From the NCBI RefSeq assembly GCF_024343615.1, contig NZ_RJUB01000159.1:1-64000 (forward strand): a stretch of 64,000 nt of DNA, in the 5' to 3' direction. Position 1 is the first letter of the stretch; every line of letters begins with the position of its first letter. The position numbers and the translations under genes were made by a program. Positions 1-7,429 of the stretch are shown here, piece after piece. The notes beneath the pieces were generated by a model. It was not told where the DNA came from. It worked only from the letters and a program-made list of their open reading frames with translations, and searched no databases. The stretch is from Ferruginibacter sp. HRS2-29. GTDB taxonomy: Bacteria > Bacteroidota > Bacteroidia > Chitinophagales > Chitinophagaceae.

Positions 1-1327
1 GCTTGCCCGGAAAACAGACAGTCAGGTTTTCTACGGAAAGAATGGTCTTTTTCTCTGTTTCCCGAAATATATTTTCCTCCGAAGTTACTACCAGGCCGCC
101 GTTGTTGGTATTATCCTTAACCATACTTTTATCGCCGCCGTTGTTGGTGTTATCACCAACAACATCCTGTGTAGCAGCATAGGCGGTACCATCAGCAATA
201 TTCATTTTTTCGCCATTGCCGGTGTTATCCTTAACCATACTTTTATCGCCGCCGTTGTTGGTGTTATCACCAACAACATCCTGTGTAGCAGCATAGGCGT
301 TACTATCAGCAATATTCATTTTTTCGCCATTGCCGGTGTTATCCTTAACCATACTTTTATCGCCGCCGTTGTTGGTGTTATCACCAACAACATCCTGTGT
401 AGCAGCATAGGCGTTACTATCAGCAATATTCATTTTTTCACCATTGCCGGTGTTATCACCACCCAGATTCTTATCAATATTATCCCTTTCGATAAAATCG
501 CTGATGACCGGCAATCTTTTTCCCTTACTCCCTGCGCCGGGTCTGCAGGCCAGCAAAGCTTTGGTATACGGATGTTTGGGAGATTGTAATATTTCTTTGG
601 CGTCGCCTTGTTCCACAATCTGCCCCCTGTACATCACGATCACTTCATCGGCCATGTCGGCCACCAGTGCCAGGTCGTGGGTGATGAGCAGCACGGCCAT
701 GTTGTTTTGCTCCTGCAGGCCTTTGATGAGTTGAAGTATATTTTTTTGCACCCTTACGTCGAGCGCTGTGGTTGGTTCGTCGGCTACCAGTATCGCTGGG
801 TCGCAGCTCATCGCCATCGCGATCATCACACGTTGCTTTTGTCCGCCGCTCAGCTGATGCGGATACCGGTTGAATATTTCCGCGGGTTGGGGTAATGCCA
901 CCTGCACAAATAAAGCCAGCACCTGGTTTTTGGCGGAAGCCTTACTGATCTTCTTGTGTTTTATCAATGATTCCATTACCTGGTTTCCACAGGTATACAC
1001 CGGGTTCAGGGAAGTCATGGGCTCCTGGAAGATCATGGCGATCTTATTGCCGCGGATATCGCGGATCTGTTTTTCGGAAAGTTTTGTAAGGTCCTGCGAT
1101 TGTTTTCCATCCTCGCTGAAAAGTATCTCGCCTTTGAGCATGGTCTGTTTTGGCAATAACTGCAACAGCGATAATGCCGTCACCGATTTGCCCGAACCGC
1201 TTTCCCCTACAATGGCCGTCAGTTTGCCAGGGTTCATGCTGAAATTGCTGCTGTGCACAGCTTTGGCTGTTCCGTCTTTACCCGGAAATTCGATCTGCAG
1301 GTTGTTGATCTGTAAAAGCGGAAGCAT
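1..1327 (-). CDS. Dual-domain ABC transporter ATP-binding protein (oligopeptide/GsiA-YejF type), C-terminus cut by window edge
   Basis: The protein powers import of peptides or similar solutes at the inner membrane. The frame opens with ATG at 1327 and stays open to base 1 (about 442 residues). The first nucleotide-binding domain has Walker A GESGSGKS at residues 41-48, a Q-loop in IFQEPMTSLNP, signature LSGGQKQR near 157 and Walker B ILVADEPTTALD near 180. It ends in the oligopeptide-type sequence HPYTKALLACRPG. A linker of about 150 residues follows, with three in-frame 38-residue repeats (about residues 292-405). A second domain then begins (ILSVENLTVCFPGK) and runs off the window. Two fused ATPase halves fit the GsiA/YejF family, where the linker is normally short and unrepeated. 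AMP nucleosidase lies upstream on the same strand, and a 33-bp palindrome separates the two. The family call is firm; the substrate is unknown. Confidence 0.9.
   Translation of the reverse strand, partial: MLPLLQINNLQIEFPGKDGTAKAVHSSNFSMNPGKLTAIVGESGSGKSVTALSLLQLLPKQTMLKGEILFSEDGKQSQDLTKLSEKQIRDIRGNKIAMIFQEPMTSLNPVYTCGNQVMESLIKHKKISKASAKNQVLALFVQVALPQPAEIFNRYPHQLSGGQKQRVMIAMAMSCDPAILVADEPTTALDVRVQKNILQLIKGLQEQNNMAVLLITHDLALVADMADEVIVMYRGQIVEQGDAKEILQSPKHPYTKALLACRPGAGSKGKRLPVISDFIERDNIDKNLGGDNTGNGEKMNIADSNAYAATQDVVGDNTNNGGDKSMVKDNTGNGEKMNIADSNAYAATQDVVGDNTNNGGDKSMVKDNTGNGEKMNIADGTAYAATQDVVGDNTNNGGDKSMVKDNTNNGGLVVTSEENIFRETEKKTILSVENLTVCFPGK
111..452 (-). repeat. Three tandem 114-bp in-frame repeats in the ABC transporter linker
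   Basis: Three near-identical units of 114 bp lie at 111-224, 225-338 and 339-452. Each equals 38 codons, so the reading frame is kept. Each unit encodes two related Asn/Gly-rich blocks (DNTGNGEK and DNTNNGGDK) joined by an Ala/Gln-rich stretch. Each contains a hairpin with 10-bp arms, GTTGTTGGTG and CACCAACAAC, around TTAT (140-163, 254-277, 368-391). Degenerate partial copies flank the array near 101-110 and 449-460. Units differ at only a few bases, so the expansion is recent. Confidence 0.95.
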
Positions 1328-1329
1328 AA

Positions 1330-1357
1330 GTGAATGGTCAATAGTGAATAGTGAAAC
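1330..1357. repeat. Degenerate heptanucleotide repeat GT(G/C)AATR
   Basis: Four 7-bp units (GTGAATG, GTCAATA, GTGAATA, GTGAAAC) lie directly upstream of the ABC transporter start codon. The same family recurs at 37433-37460 and 49975-50002. Confidence 0.8.
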
Positions 1358-1384
1358 CTTTGAACTTTTCACGAAACGGCGATA

Positions 1385-1417
1385 AAACCCCGGAGGTTTT
1401 CGAAACCTCCGGGGTTT
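1385..1417. terminator. 33-bp perfect palindrome, terminator-like (copy 1 of 4)
   Basis: Arms AAACCCCGGAGGTTT (1385-1399) and AAACCTCCGGGGTTT (1403-1417) pair perfectly around TCG. The element sits between the end of amn and the start of the ABC gene, both on the minus strand, so it may terminate or attenuate amn transcripts. Related copies lie at 39584-39616, 51672-51704 and 61551-61583. Confidence 0.75.
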
Positions 1418-1424
1418 GGGCGTA

Positions 1425-2195
1425 TTAGAATTTCAAATGTCTTACGGTATGCCCGTCGTTGATCAGTTGTTTGAGTGAATCGATACCTATTTTAAGGTGC
1501 CTTTCCACAAACTGTGCGGTAACGCTTTTATCACTGGCTTCGGTTTTTACACCTTCGGGAACCATGGGTGAATCGCTTACGAGCAATAAGGCGCCGGTAG
1601 GGATCTTGTTGTAAAAACCAACGGTGAAGATGGTGGCCGTTTCCATATCGATCGCGTAAGCACGTACTTTTTTGAGGTATTCCTTGAACACTTCATCGTG
1701 TTCCCACACCCGCCTGTTGGTAGTATAACATACACCGGTCCAGTAATCGCATTCGTAATCGCGGATGGTGGTGGAGATCGCTTTTTGTAATGCGAAAGCC
1801 GGTAACGCCGGAACTTCTGCCGGCAGGTAGTCATTGCTGGTACCTTCGCCCCTGATGGCGGCAATAGGCAGGATAAGGTCACCAATACTATTGCGTTTTT
1901 TCAACCCTCCGCATTTGCCCAGAAATAAAACAGCCATTGGTTTAATTGCTGTCAGCAGATCCATAACGGTCGCCGCCCCAGGGCTGCCCATTCCAAAGTT
2001 GATGATGGTGATATCGCCGGCAGTGGAGCACTGCATCGGCCTGTCTTTACCGATGATCTCTACATTGTTCCACTCGGCAAACATGGTCACATAATTGGAA
2101 AAATTGGTCAGTAAAATGTACTTTCCAAACTCGCTCAGCTTCTTGCCGGTATATCTCGGCAGCCAGTTTTCTACTATCTCTTCTTTTGTTTTCAT
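1425..2195 (-). CDS. amn: AMP nucleosidase, short Bacteroidota form
   Basis: The predicted reaction is hydrolysis of AMP to adenine and ribose 5-phosphate in the cytoplasm, for purine salvage and AMP control. The 256-residue protein belongs to the PNP/UDP-phosphorylase superfamily: a glycine-rich phosphate-site segment (INFGMGSPGAATVMDLL, about residues 65-81), LFLGKCGGLK, and the conserved DMETATIFTVGF ribose-binding Glu motif followed by LLVSDSP. It lacks the N-terminal regulatory domain of the 480-residue E. coli enzyme, as is usual in this phylum. The start is ATG 2195. The gene is upstream of, and co-directional with, the ABC transporter. Confidence in the family is high; in AMP as substrate, good. 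Confidence 0.88.
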   Translation of the reverse strand: MKTKEEIVENWLPRYTGKKLSEFGKYILLTNFSNYVTMFAEWNNVEIIGKDRPMQCSTAGDITIINFGMGSPGAATVMDLLTAIKPMAVLFLGKCGGLKKRNSIGDLILPIAAIRGEGTSNDYLPAEVPALPAFALQKAISTTIRDYECDYWTGVCYTTNRRVWEHDEVFKEYLKKVRAYAIDMETATIFTVGFYNKIPTGALLLVSDSPMVPEGVKTEASDKSVTAQFVERHLKIGIDSLKQLINDGHTVRHLKF

Positions 2196-2224
2196 CTTTT
2201 GTTTTCATTTAAAATTACAAAAGA

Positions 2225-2259
2225 ATTGATAATTGGTAATTAATAATTGATAATTAATG
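2225..2259. repeat. Heptanucleotide array ATTGATA-type (5 units)
   Basis: Units ATTGATA, ATTGGTA, ATTAATA, ATTGATA and ATTAATG run in register in the divergent spacer between amn and the S8 protease. The rest of that spacer (2260-2417) shows the imperfect repeat CTGATCTCTAAACT but no clear promoter. Confidence 0.8.
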
Positions 2260-2417
2260 ATGATTTCATGTCGGCAACAGCAGTCAAATACCCGCTGTCA
2301 GGGCATTGCGGCAGACGGGGAGTGCTGAACCCTAACCTCTGATCTATAAACTTTCTCCCCCTGATCCCTGATCTCTAAACTAAATTATATATATTCATCA
2401 TACCAAAACTTGTCAAT

Positions 2418-3956
2418 ATGAAAAGAATACTCCCTTATTTAGTTTTATCCGTCATGGTTTTCGCGGCCTGTAAAAAAACAGCGAACGATTTGTCTGAACC
2501 TGCCCAGGAAGATAAACTGGCTTCACGTGAAGAGATCAATACTTTTATAAGATCCGAATTGGCGCGGGTGCAGAAATTTGAATGGAAAACGGCCTCCGAT
2601 GTGCTTATATGGAGCGCTTTGCAGCAGAGCGACAACGTAATGTCGGTTGGTTATAAAGCTGCAGGGGCCAGCAATGTAGAGGGCAACCTGCACAATATAG
2701 ATATCAATGCTGCTGACTGGAAAGCCGCGAAAGATAAAGTGCTGGCGCAAATTCTGGAATCGGAACGCAAGCTGGATAAGGATCTTCAGCTGGCCGATAT
2801 CATCCAGTGGGATGAAACGGTTTTGCCTGTTACGGATGTGCTGGTGAAAAATATCGAAACAGTCAAAATGCTTCGTGCCAATAACCTGGTGCGTTATGCC
2901 GAACCAATGGGGTACGAGCCCAACACGGGCATCGATGTACAGGCGAGGAGCAGCAGCGGCTGTGGCAGCAATGTTGCCGAAGGCGGACTGGTAGCCAATG
3001 TTGATTATACTACAGTTACGCCCAATGCAAAGCAATCCTGGAACCATTCTTACCATAAGATCACGCAGGCCTGGGCTAAATCTACCGGTGCCGGCACAAA
3101 AATATTCATCATCGATACCGGCTGCGAATTCGACCAGGAAAATCTTGGTTCAGCGTTCAACCAGGGATCTTCTTCCGGCCGTTCGGTAGAAAAGATCGTT
3201 ACCCTTCCACGTTCTACCTTTTTAGGAATTCCTACGGGCCCGGTGGAAACCCCGGATGATGGCTGCGGACATGGCACTTCCATGGCCGGCGCTGCCGCCG
3301 CTCCACGTGGTACCGATGGCGCTTCAGTTGGTGTGGCTTACAATTGCAACCTCGTAACCTGCCGTGCTGCCGAAGACGTATTGATCGATGGCAGCCGCGA
3401 AGTAAAAGGGGTGGCAGATGCTTATACCAATGCCGCCAACAGGGCAGATGTAAAGATCATCAGCATGAGCATGGGTAAGATCACCAGCAGTTCGCAGATA
3501 TCCGACGCTATCAATTATGCATATGGCAAAGGAAAACTGATGTTCTGCGCCGCAGGAACTTCTTTCAGCTGGACAGCCGGCTGGTATGGCGTGATCTTCC
3601 CGGCCTATCTTTCCAATGTGAATGCGGTAACCGGCGTGCGTGATAACAATTTCAAAACATCCTGCACCGATTGCCACGACGGCAGCGAAACCGACTTTAC
3701 CATCGTGATGGAAAAAGCTTCCAACGAACGCCATCCGCTTACATTGGCGATGACCGGCGATGCGCCGTCAACTGTAGGTGGCTCTTCGGTGAGTACAGCT
3801 ACTATGGCGGGTATCGCGGCATTGGTATGGAGCAGGTTCCCCACTTACACAAGGGACCAGGTATTGAATAAACTGATACAGAATTCGGCAAACTATCCTA
3901 CACGGAATGGAAGTTATGGATGGGGGAATGTGAATGCGGACGGAGCTACTAATTGA
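2418..3956 (+). CDS. Subtilisin-like (S8) serine protease, predicted lipoprotein
   Basis: A secreted endopeptidase of 512 residues. It begins with a lipoprotein signal (MKRILPYLVLSVMVFAACKK, lipobox Cys about residue 18), so it is probably anchored in the envelope. A propeptide-like region runs to about residue 215. The catalytic triad is visible: Asp233 in IFIIDTGCE, His285 in GCGHGTSMAG and Ser457 in GGSSVSTATMAG. The usual GTSMATP sequence is altered to GSSVSTA, with Ala replacing Pro, but the Ser is kept. Several Cys in the catalytic domain suggest disulphides. The C-terminus lacks a T9SS sorting domain. The gene stands alone between divergent amn and a small nuclease-fold gene. The substrate is unknown. 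Confidence 0.9.
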   Translation: MKRILPYLVLSVMVFAACKKTANDLSEPAQEDKLASREEINTFIRSELARVQKFEWKTASDVLIWSALQQSDNVMSVGYKAAGASNVEGNLHNIDINAADWKAAKDKVLAQILESERKLDKDLQLADIIQWDETVLPVTDVLVKNIETVKMLRANNLVRYAEPMGYEPNTGIDVQARSSSGCGSNVAEGGLVANVDYTTVTPNAKQSWNHSYHKITQAWAKSTGAGTKIFIIDTGCEFDQENLGSAFNQGSSSGRSVEKIVTLPRSTFLGIPTGPVETPDDGCGHGTSMAGAAAAPRGTDGASVGVAYNCNLVTCRAAEDVLIDGSREVKGVADAYTNAANRADVKIISMSMGKITSSSQISDAINYAYGKGKLMFCAAGTSFSWTAGWYGVIFPAYLSNVNAVTGVRDNNFKTSCTDCHDGSETDFTIVMEKASNERHPLTLAMTGDAPSTVGGSSVSTATMAGIAALVWSRFPTYTRDQVLNKLIQNSANYPTRNGSYGWGNVNADGATN

Positions 3957-4066
3957 TAATTTAATAGTGGATAATGGATAATGCCTTCGATTTGCAGGTT
4001 GTTCAATTTTTTGAATGACTTACAGACCGAAGGCATTATGCATTACCTCATTATCCATTAAATTGC
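3953..4066. repeat. Heptamer-armed inverted repeat after the protease gene
   Basis: AATGGAT-type heptamers at 3968-3983 are matched in inverse orientation at about 4049-4066. Inside them a perfect 12-bp stem, ATAATGCCTTCG (3978-3989) with CGAAGGCATTAT (4028-4039), encloses a small TTCAA/TTGAA hairpin. The structure could terminate protease transcription. The array begins at the protease stop codon. Confidence 0.75.
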
Positions 4067-4071
4067 GCCTG

Positions 4072-4506
4072 ATGCTAAAAGTTGTTTATCCCGATACCAG
4101 ACCTTCCATCAAAACCGATTCCGGCAAGGAACTCATCTTTTGCATTATCCGCAAAAAATGGCTGCAGATCACCCCGGAAGAATGGGTGCGGCAGAATTTT
4201 CTCCTGTATTTGATAGAAGTGCTGGGGTACAGCCGCTCGTTGATTGCGGTGGAGAAAAAGATCAGAGTAGGGGAGTTGGAAAAACGGTTTGATATTGTAG
4301 TGTACAATCAGCAGACCATGCCCTTCATCGTCATCGAATGTAAAGAAATGAATGTGGCCCTTTCAGCAGAAACGCTCAGCCAGGTGCTGCGGTACAATAT
4401 CAAGCTCGATGCGGCCTGCCTGGTAGTTACCAACGGTAGTTTTAGCCATGCTTTTGTAAAAAAGGATGGCGTATTTTATGAAGTAAAGGAGCTGCCTGTG
4501 CCATAA
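4072..4506 (+). CDS. HsdR N-terminal-type nuclease-fold protein (stand-alone)
   Basis: A 144-residue protein matching the N-terminal nuclease module of type I restriction subunits (HSDR_N_2 type). The conserved region KRFDIVVY followed by PFIVIECKEM supplies the Asp and Glu-x-Lys of a PD-(D/E)XK fold. No helicase domain follows, and no HsdM or HsdS is near, so this is not a complete restriction system. Such stand-alone proteins are common in Bacteroidota and their role is not established. ATG 4072 (MLKVVYPDT) is preferred over the upstream in-frame ATG at 4015, which lies inside the inverted repeat. Confidence 0.8.
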   Translation: MLKVVYPDTRPSIKTDSGKELIFCIIRKKWLQITPEEWVRQNFLLYLIEVLGYSRSLIAVEKKIRVGELEKRFDIVVYNQQTMPFIVIECKEMNVALSAETLSQVLRYNIKLDAACLVVTNGSFSHAFVKKDGVFYEVKELPVP

Positions 4507-4522
4507 GTGAATTTTTTTGCCC

Positions 4523-4577
4523 CGAATGCACGAATGAAATACAGGGATTATTGATTGGTATCTCATTCGTGCATTCG
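4523..4577. repeat. 15-bp perfect inverted repeat CGAATGCACGAATGA
   Basis: Arms 4523-4537 and 4563-4577 are perfectly complementary with a 25-base spacer. They lie just after the HsdR_N stop codon. The words ATTCGTG and CGTGG recur in hairpins at 17568-17757 and 56550-56608. The remaining 4578-4763 spacer is AT-rich, and nothing else is recognised in it. Confidence 0.75.
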
Positions 4578-4763
4578 TGGCATCTTTCGTTTTCCTCCAA
4601 AAAAAATACCGCGGTGAAGCGGTATTCTATACAACAAAACAAAGCTAAATAGAAATAGGTGTGTTCCTTAGGTTAGCTCAGTTTCTTGCGTTTTGTAATA
4701 AAGTATGTAAAGTTGTTTTTTAATAAGACTCCCTCAAGTCTCAAAATGTTGCATTATACTAAA

Positions 4764-4792
4764 CAAAAAAGCTGCCAGGAATGGCAGCTTTT
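4764..4792 (-). terminator. Intrinsic terminator of glutamate dehydrogenase
   Basis: Stem GCTGCCA (4771-4777) and TGGCAGC (4782-4788) with loop GGAA, flanked by an A-run on the left and T-run on the right. On the minus strand the hairpin is followed by a U-tract 20 bp after the gdh stop. It could act in both directions. Confidence 0.85.
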
Positions 4793-4810
4793 CTCATTTA
4801 ATTGTAAATA

Positions 4811-6232
4811 TTATGGGAAAATACCTAATTCGCTGTAGCTGGTAGCTACTTTATTGATGGCATTTACATAAGCTGCAGTCCTCATATCGGGAATTGCAGG
4901 ATTTGATTTCCATATTTCCATGATCTCCCTGGTAGCGGTGATCATGGTTTCTTCCAAGCCGCTGTGTACCAGGTCCTGCTCTTCAGGGCCATGCATGATG
5001 AATTTGCGTTCGCCATCACTTACCTGCTTGCCGGTCAGCTCTTCTATCTGGCTGAGGATATGCGTATTCAGGTTTTCGGTAAAACGTTTTTCCATGCGGC
5101 CATAACGTACGTGGCTGAGGTTTTTCAACCATTCGAAATAACTAACGGTAACACCACCGGCATTCAGGTACATATCAGGAACGCAAAGGATGCCTTTTTG
5201 TGCAAATATATCATCTGCTTCCGGTGTGCATGGGCCATTGGCCGCTTCACCTACGATCTTGGCTTTTATCCTTGGGGCATTTTCGCCATTGATCACGTTT
5301 TCCAAAGCAGCCGGGATGAGGATATCACATTCCAGTTCCAATGCATCGGTATTTTTAGCAAGGTTACCTGCGCCAGGGAAATTCAAAATAGATCCTGTTT
5401 TTTTCCTGTGCTGGAATACTTCTTCTTCGTTCAACCCTTCAGGGTTGTAGATAGCGCCTTCAAATTCTGCCAGGCCTACCACGATCGCACCGCTTTCGCG
5501 GAAAAATTTAGCGGAGTGGTAACCCACGTTGCCCAATCCCTGAACCACCACACGTTTGCCGGCGATACCCAGAGGAAGTCCTTGTTTTTCCATTACATCA
5601 GGCATGTTACAAACTTCGCGGATACCGAAGAAAACACCGAGGCCGGTAGCTTCTTTACGTCCGCGTACACCACCCTGGGTAACAGGTTTACCCGTAACAC
5701 AACCGGCAGCATCGATCTCGCCTGGCTTTAGGGAAGCATAGGTATCCACGATCCACGCCATTTCGCGTTCGCCGGTGCCGTAATCAGGAGCAGGAACATC
5801 GATGCCGGGGCCGATGAAATTTTTCTTTACCAGTTCGGATGTATAACGGCGGGTGATCTTTTCCAGCTCGTACACGCTGTAATTGCGTGGATTGATCTTG
5901 ATACCGCCCTTACCGCCGCCGAACGGCACGTTCACGATGGCACATTTATAGGTCATGAGGGCAGCCAGTGCCATCACTTCATCCTGGTTTACTTCGTCGC
6001 TGAAACGGATACCACCTTTACAAGGCGACTTATGCTGACTGTGCTGTACACGGTAAGCTTCCATTACTTCTATCGTTCCGTCGTCCCTTTTGATCGGGAA
6101 ACGCATCCTGTACACACTGTTACAGGCTTTGATCTGTTCAAGGATGCCAAGATCCCATTGGGTGAATTTGGCGGCTTTGTCAAAACTTCTTTCAACGCTT
6201 TCGAAAAAGCTGTACGCTTGATGTTCGCTCAT
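4811..6232 (-). CDS. gdhA: Glutamate dehydrogenase
   Basis: Interconverts glutamate with 2-oxoglutarate and ammonia in the cytoplasm. The 473 residues carry the Glu/Leu/Phe/Val dehydrogenase dimerisation domain (about 40-180) with the catalytic Lys segment ([19 protein letters not shown] and PFGGGKGGI). A Rossmann domain follows ([17 protein letters not shown], about 225-240), then [20 protein letters not shown]. The sequence resembles the GdhA2/NAD-type clade of Bacteroidetes; coenzyme choice cannot be settled by eye. The start is ATG 6232. The glutamate synthase-like gene nearby and two isocitrate dehydrogenases later in the window share 2-oxoglutarate/glutamate metabolism. A clear terminator follows. 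Confidence 0.93.
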   Translation of the reverse strand: MSEHQAYSFFESVERSFDKAAKFTQWDLGILEQIKACNSVYRMRFPIKRDDGTIEVMEAYRVQHSQHKSPCKGGIRFSDEVNQDEVMALAALMTYKCAIVNVPFGGGKGGIKINPRNYSVYELEKITRRYTSELVKKNFIGPGIDVPAPDYGTGEREMAWIVDTYASLKPGEIDAAGCVTGKPVTQGGVRGRKEATGLGVFFGIREVCNMPDVMEKQGLPLGIAGKRVVVQGLGNVGYHSAKFFRESGAIVVGLAEFEGAIYNPEGLNEEEVFQHRKKTGSILNFPGAGNLAKNTDALELECDILIPAALENVINGENAPRIKAKIVGEAANGPCTPEADDIFAQKGILCVPDMYLNAGGVTVSYFEWLKNLSHVRYGRMEKRFTENLNTHILSQIEELTGKQVSDGERKFIMHGPEEQDLVHSGLEETMITATREIMEIWKSNPAIPDMRTAAYVNAINKVATSYSELGIFP

Positions 6233-6302
6233 AAAATTGTTTTAATTAATTGCAATCGATTTTTTATTAAAATAGCATGGCAAATGCTAAGTATTTACTT
6301 GG

Positions 6303-6521
6303 TTAACCGTTCTTTTCCAGTTTTTTCAGTTTCCTGTCGATAGATGCTACATAGAGGAACAATCCTATTAATATGGTAAGGCAAACTGCCACCACTACAT
6401 ATATCTTTCCGTTGCTGCGCATGGTGTCGGCCATTTCCACTTTATCGCCCTGGGCGAAAGATGAGAGGGAGCATACCATTATAAACAGTAAGAAGCAACA
6501 ACGTGCCATCAGCTTATTCAT
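6303..6521 (-). CDS. CcmD-like small membrane protein
   Basis: A 72-residue protein with a cleavable or anchoring hydrophobic N-terminus (MARCCFLLFIMVCSLSSFAQG). A single membrane span follows (IYVVVAVCLTILIGLFLYVASI, about residues 39-60), then a Lys-rich cytoplasmic tail (DRKLKKLEKNG). Size, topology and position directly after the CcsA-type gene fit the Bacteroidota CcmD family, which assists haem delivery for cytochrome c maturation. Its first codons overlap the end of ccsA by 8 bp, indicating translational coupling. Confidence 0.8.
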   Translation of the reverse strand: MNKLMARCCFLLFIMVCSLSSFAQGDKVEMADTMRSNGKIYVVVAVCLTILIGLFLYVASIDRKLKKLEKNG

Positions 6522-7212
6522 GCAGCAGGGATTTATCTTTTAATAATTGTATTCTGATCTTTAATGTGGCGATCCACACGCCCAGCAAGGTCCAGCCGAT
6601 CACTGCCGGATAGAAGACCATGCGCAGGCGGCTGTCTACATCCTTGAAATTCAAGGCGGGGTTGCCATTGGCTCCGCCTTCTCCACCCGGGTGCAGGCTG
6701 CCAACCAGCCTTGGGATGATCCAGATGCAGGGAAACAGCATGGCAAAGGCAAAAATATTGTAGACGGCACTGATACGTGCTTTTTTATCGATATCGGTCA
6801 TGGAGCCACGCAGTACAAAGTAGGCGCCATAGATCAGCAGGGCGATGCCGGTGCCGATGAGTTTGGGTTCTTTGAGAATGGTGGTAAGGCTTTGTCCCTG
6901 ATCGCTGATCCAGGTATAATTGGCCCAGATGGTGCCGGTAGCATACCCGAGTATGCCCAGGAAAGACCCTACGGCAGCAAACTGGTGGGCAAAAATGTCG
7001 TTGCGGATGTTGAAGCCACGCAGGTACTTGATACTGTACACGAAACTTACGCCAAAGATGATCATCATGGCAAACCACATGCACACATGAAAGTAAAGAT
7101 TGCGGATGGTTTCGTTAAGTATCGGCAGGGTTGGTACTGCCATCAAAAAGCCGCCTACAATGGTGTAGACCAGCAAAAGAAAGGATAATATTTTCCACCA
7201 GCTTTTACGCAC
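6514..7212 (-). CDS. ccsA: CcsA/CcmC-type haem transport protein for cytochrome c maturation
   Basis: A polytopic inner-membrane protein of about 232 residues with six predicted spans. It has the conserved family sequence KARISAVYNIFAFA, SLHPGG, then DSRLRMVFYPAVIGWTLLGVW. The Trp-containing periplasmic loop is TIWANYTWIS. It handles haem for covalent attachment to c-type cytochromes. The frame is open from 7257, but a -7 element TACCTTTG lies at 7246-7239. The start is therefore placed downstream, at GTG 7212 (giving (M)RKSWWKIL, as in relatives) or TTG 7221. ccmD overlaps its end. ccmB lies 2 kb away on the same strand with a glutamate synthase gene between them. Confidence 0.85.
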   Translation of the reverse strand: MRKSWWKILSFLLLVYTIVGGFLMAVPTLPILNETIRNLYFHVCMWFAMMIIFGVSFVYSIKYLRGFNIRNDIFAHQFAAVGSFLGILGYATGTIWANYTWISDQGQSLTTILKEPKLIGTGIALLIYGAYFVLRGSMTDIDKKARISAVYNIFAFAMLFPCIWIIPRLVGSLHPGGEGGANGNPALNFKDVDSRLRMVFYPAVIGWTLLGVWIATLKIRIQLLKDKSLLHE

Positions 7213-7238
7213 TAAAATCAAGGTTTTGATTAGTGGCG

Positions 7239-7246
7239 CAAAGGTA
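7239..7246 (-). promoter_or_regulatory. -7 promoter element TACCTTTG upstream of ccsA
   Basis: Matches the Bacteroidota -7 consensus TAnnTTTG. It lies inside the longest open frame and so argues for the downstream start at 7212/7221. Confidence 0.6.
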
Positions 7247-7257
7247 GGCTTACACAA

Positions 7258-7425
7258 TTAATAATTGATAATTAATAATTAATAATTCTGTCAAATTGAG
7301 GTTTGTTGAAAAAACTAAAGATTCCTCTAAATAATATCTAAAAATTGCGATACAAAATCATAAAAGAAATAATAGAACCTCCCCTTAAAAGAAAATTATT
7401 CATTATTAATTATTCATTATTAATT
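7258..7425. repeat. Heptanucleotide arrays flanking the ccsA / glutamate synthase spacer
   Basis: ATTAATA/ATTGATA units at 7258-7288 and ATTATTC/ATTATTA units at 7395-7425 bracket the spacer in opposite orientation. The right array ends within 5 bp of the stop codon of the glutamate synthase-like gene. Confidence 0.75.
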
Positions 7426-7429
7426 GAAA

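Noticed and set aside
4072-4506. Type I restriction-modification system
   Set aside because: Only an HsdR N-terminal-like nuclease domain is present; no helicase, methylase or specificity gene is near.
4964-5731. 255-codon open frame antisense to glutamate dehydrogenase
   Set aside because: Shadow of gdhA with no domain or promoter support.
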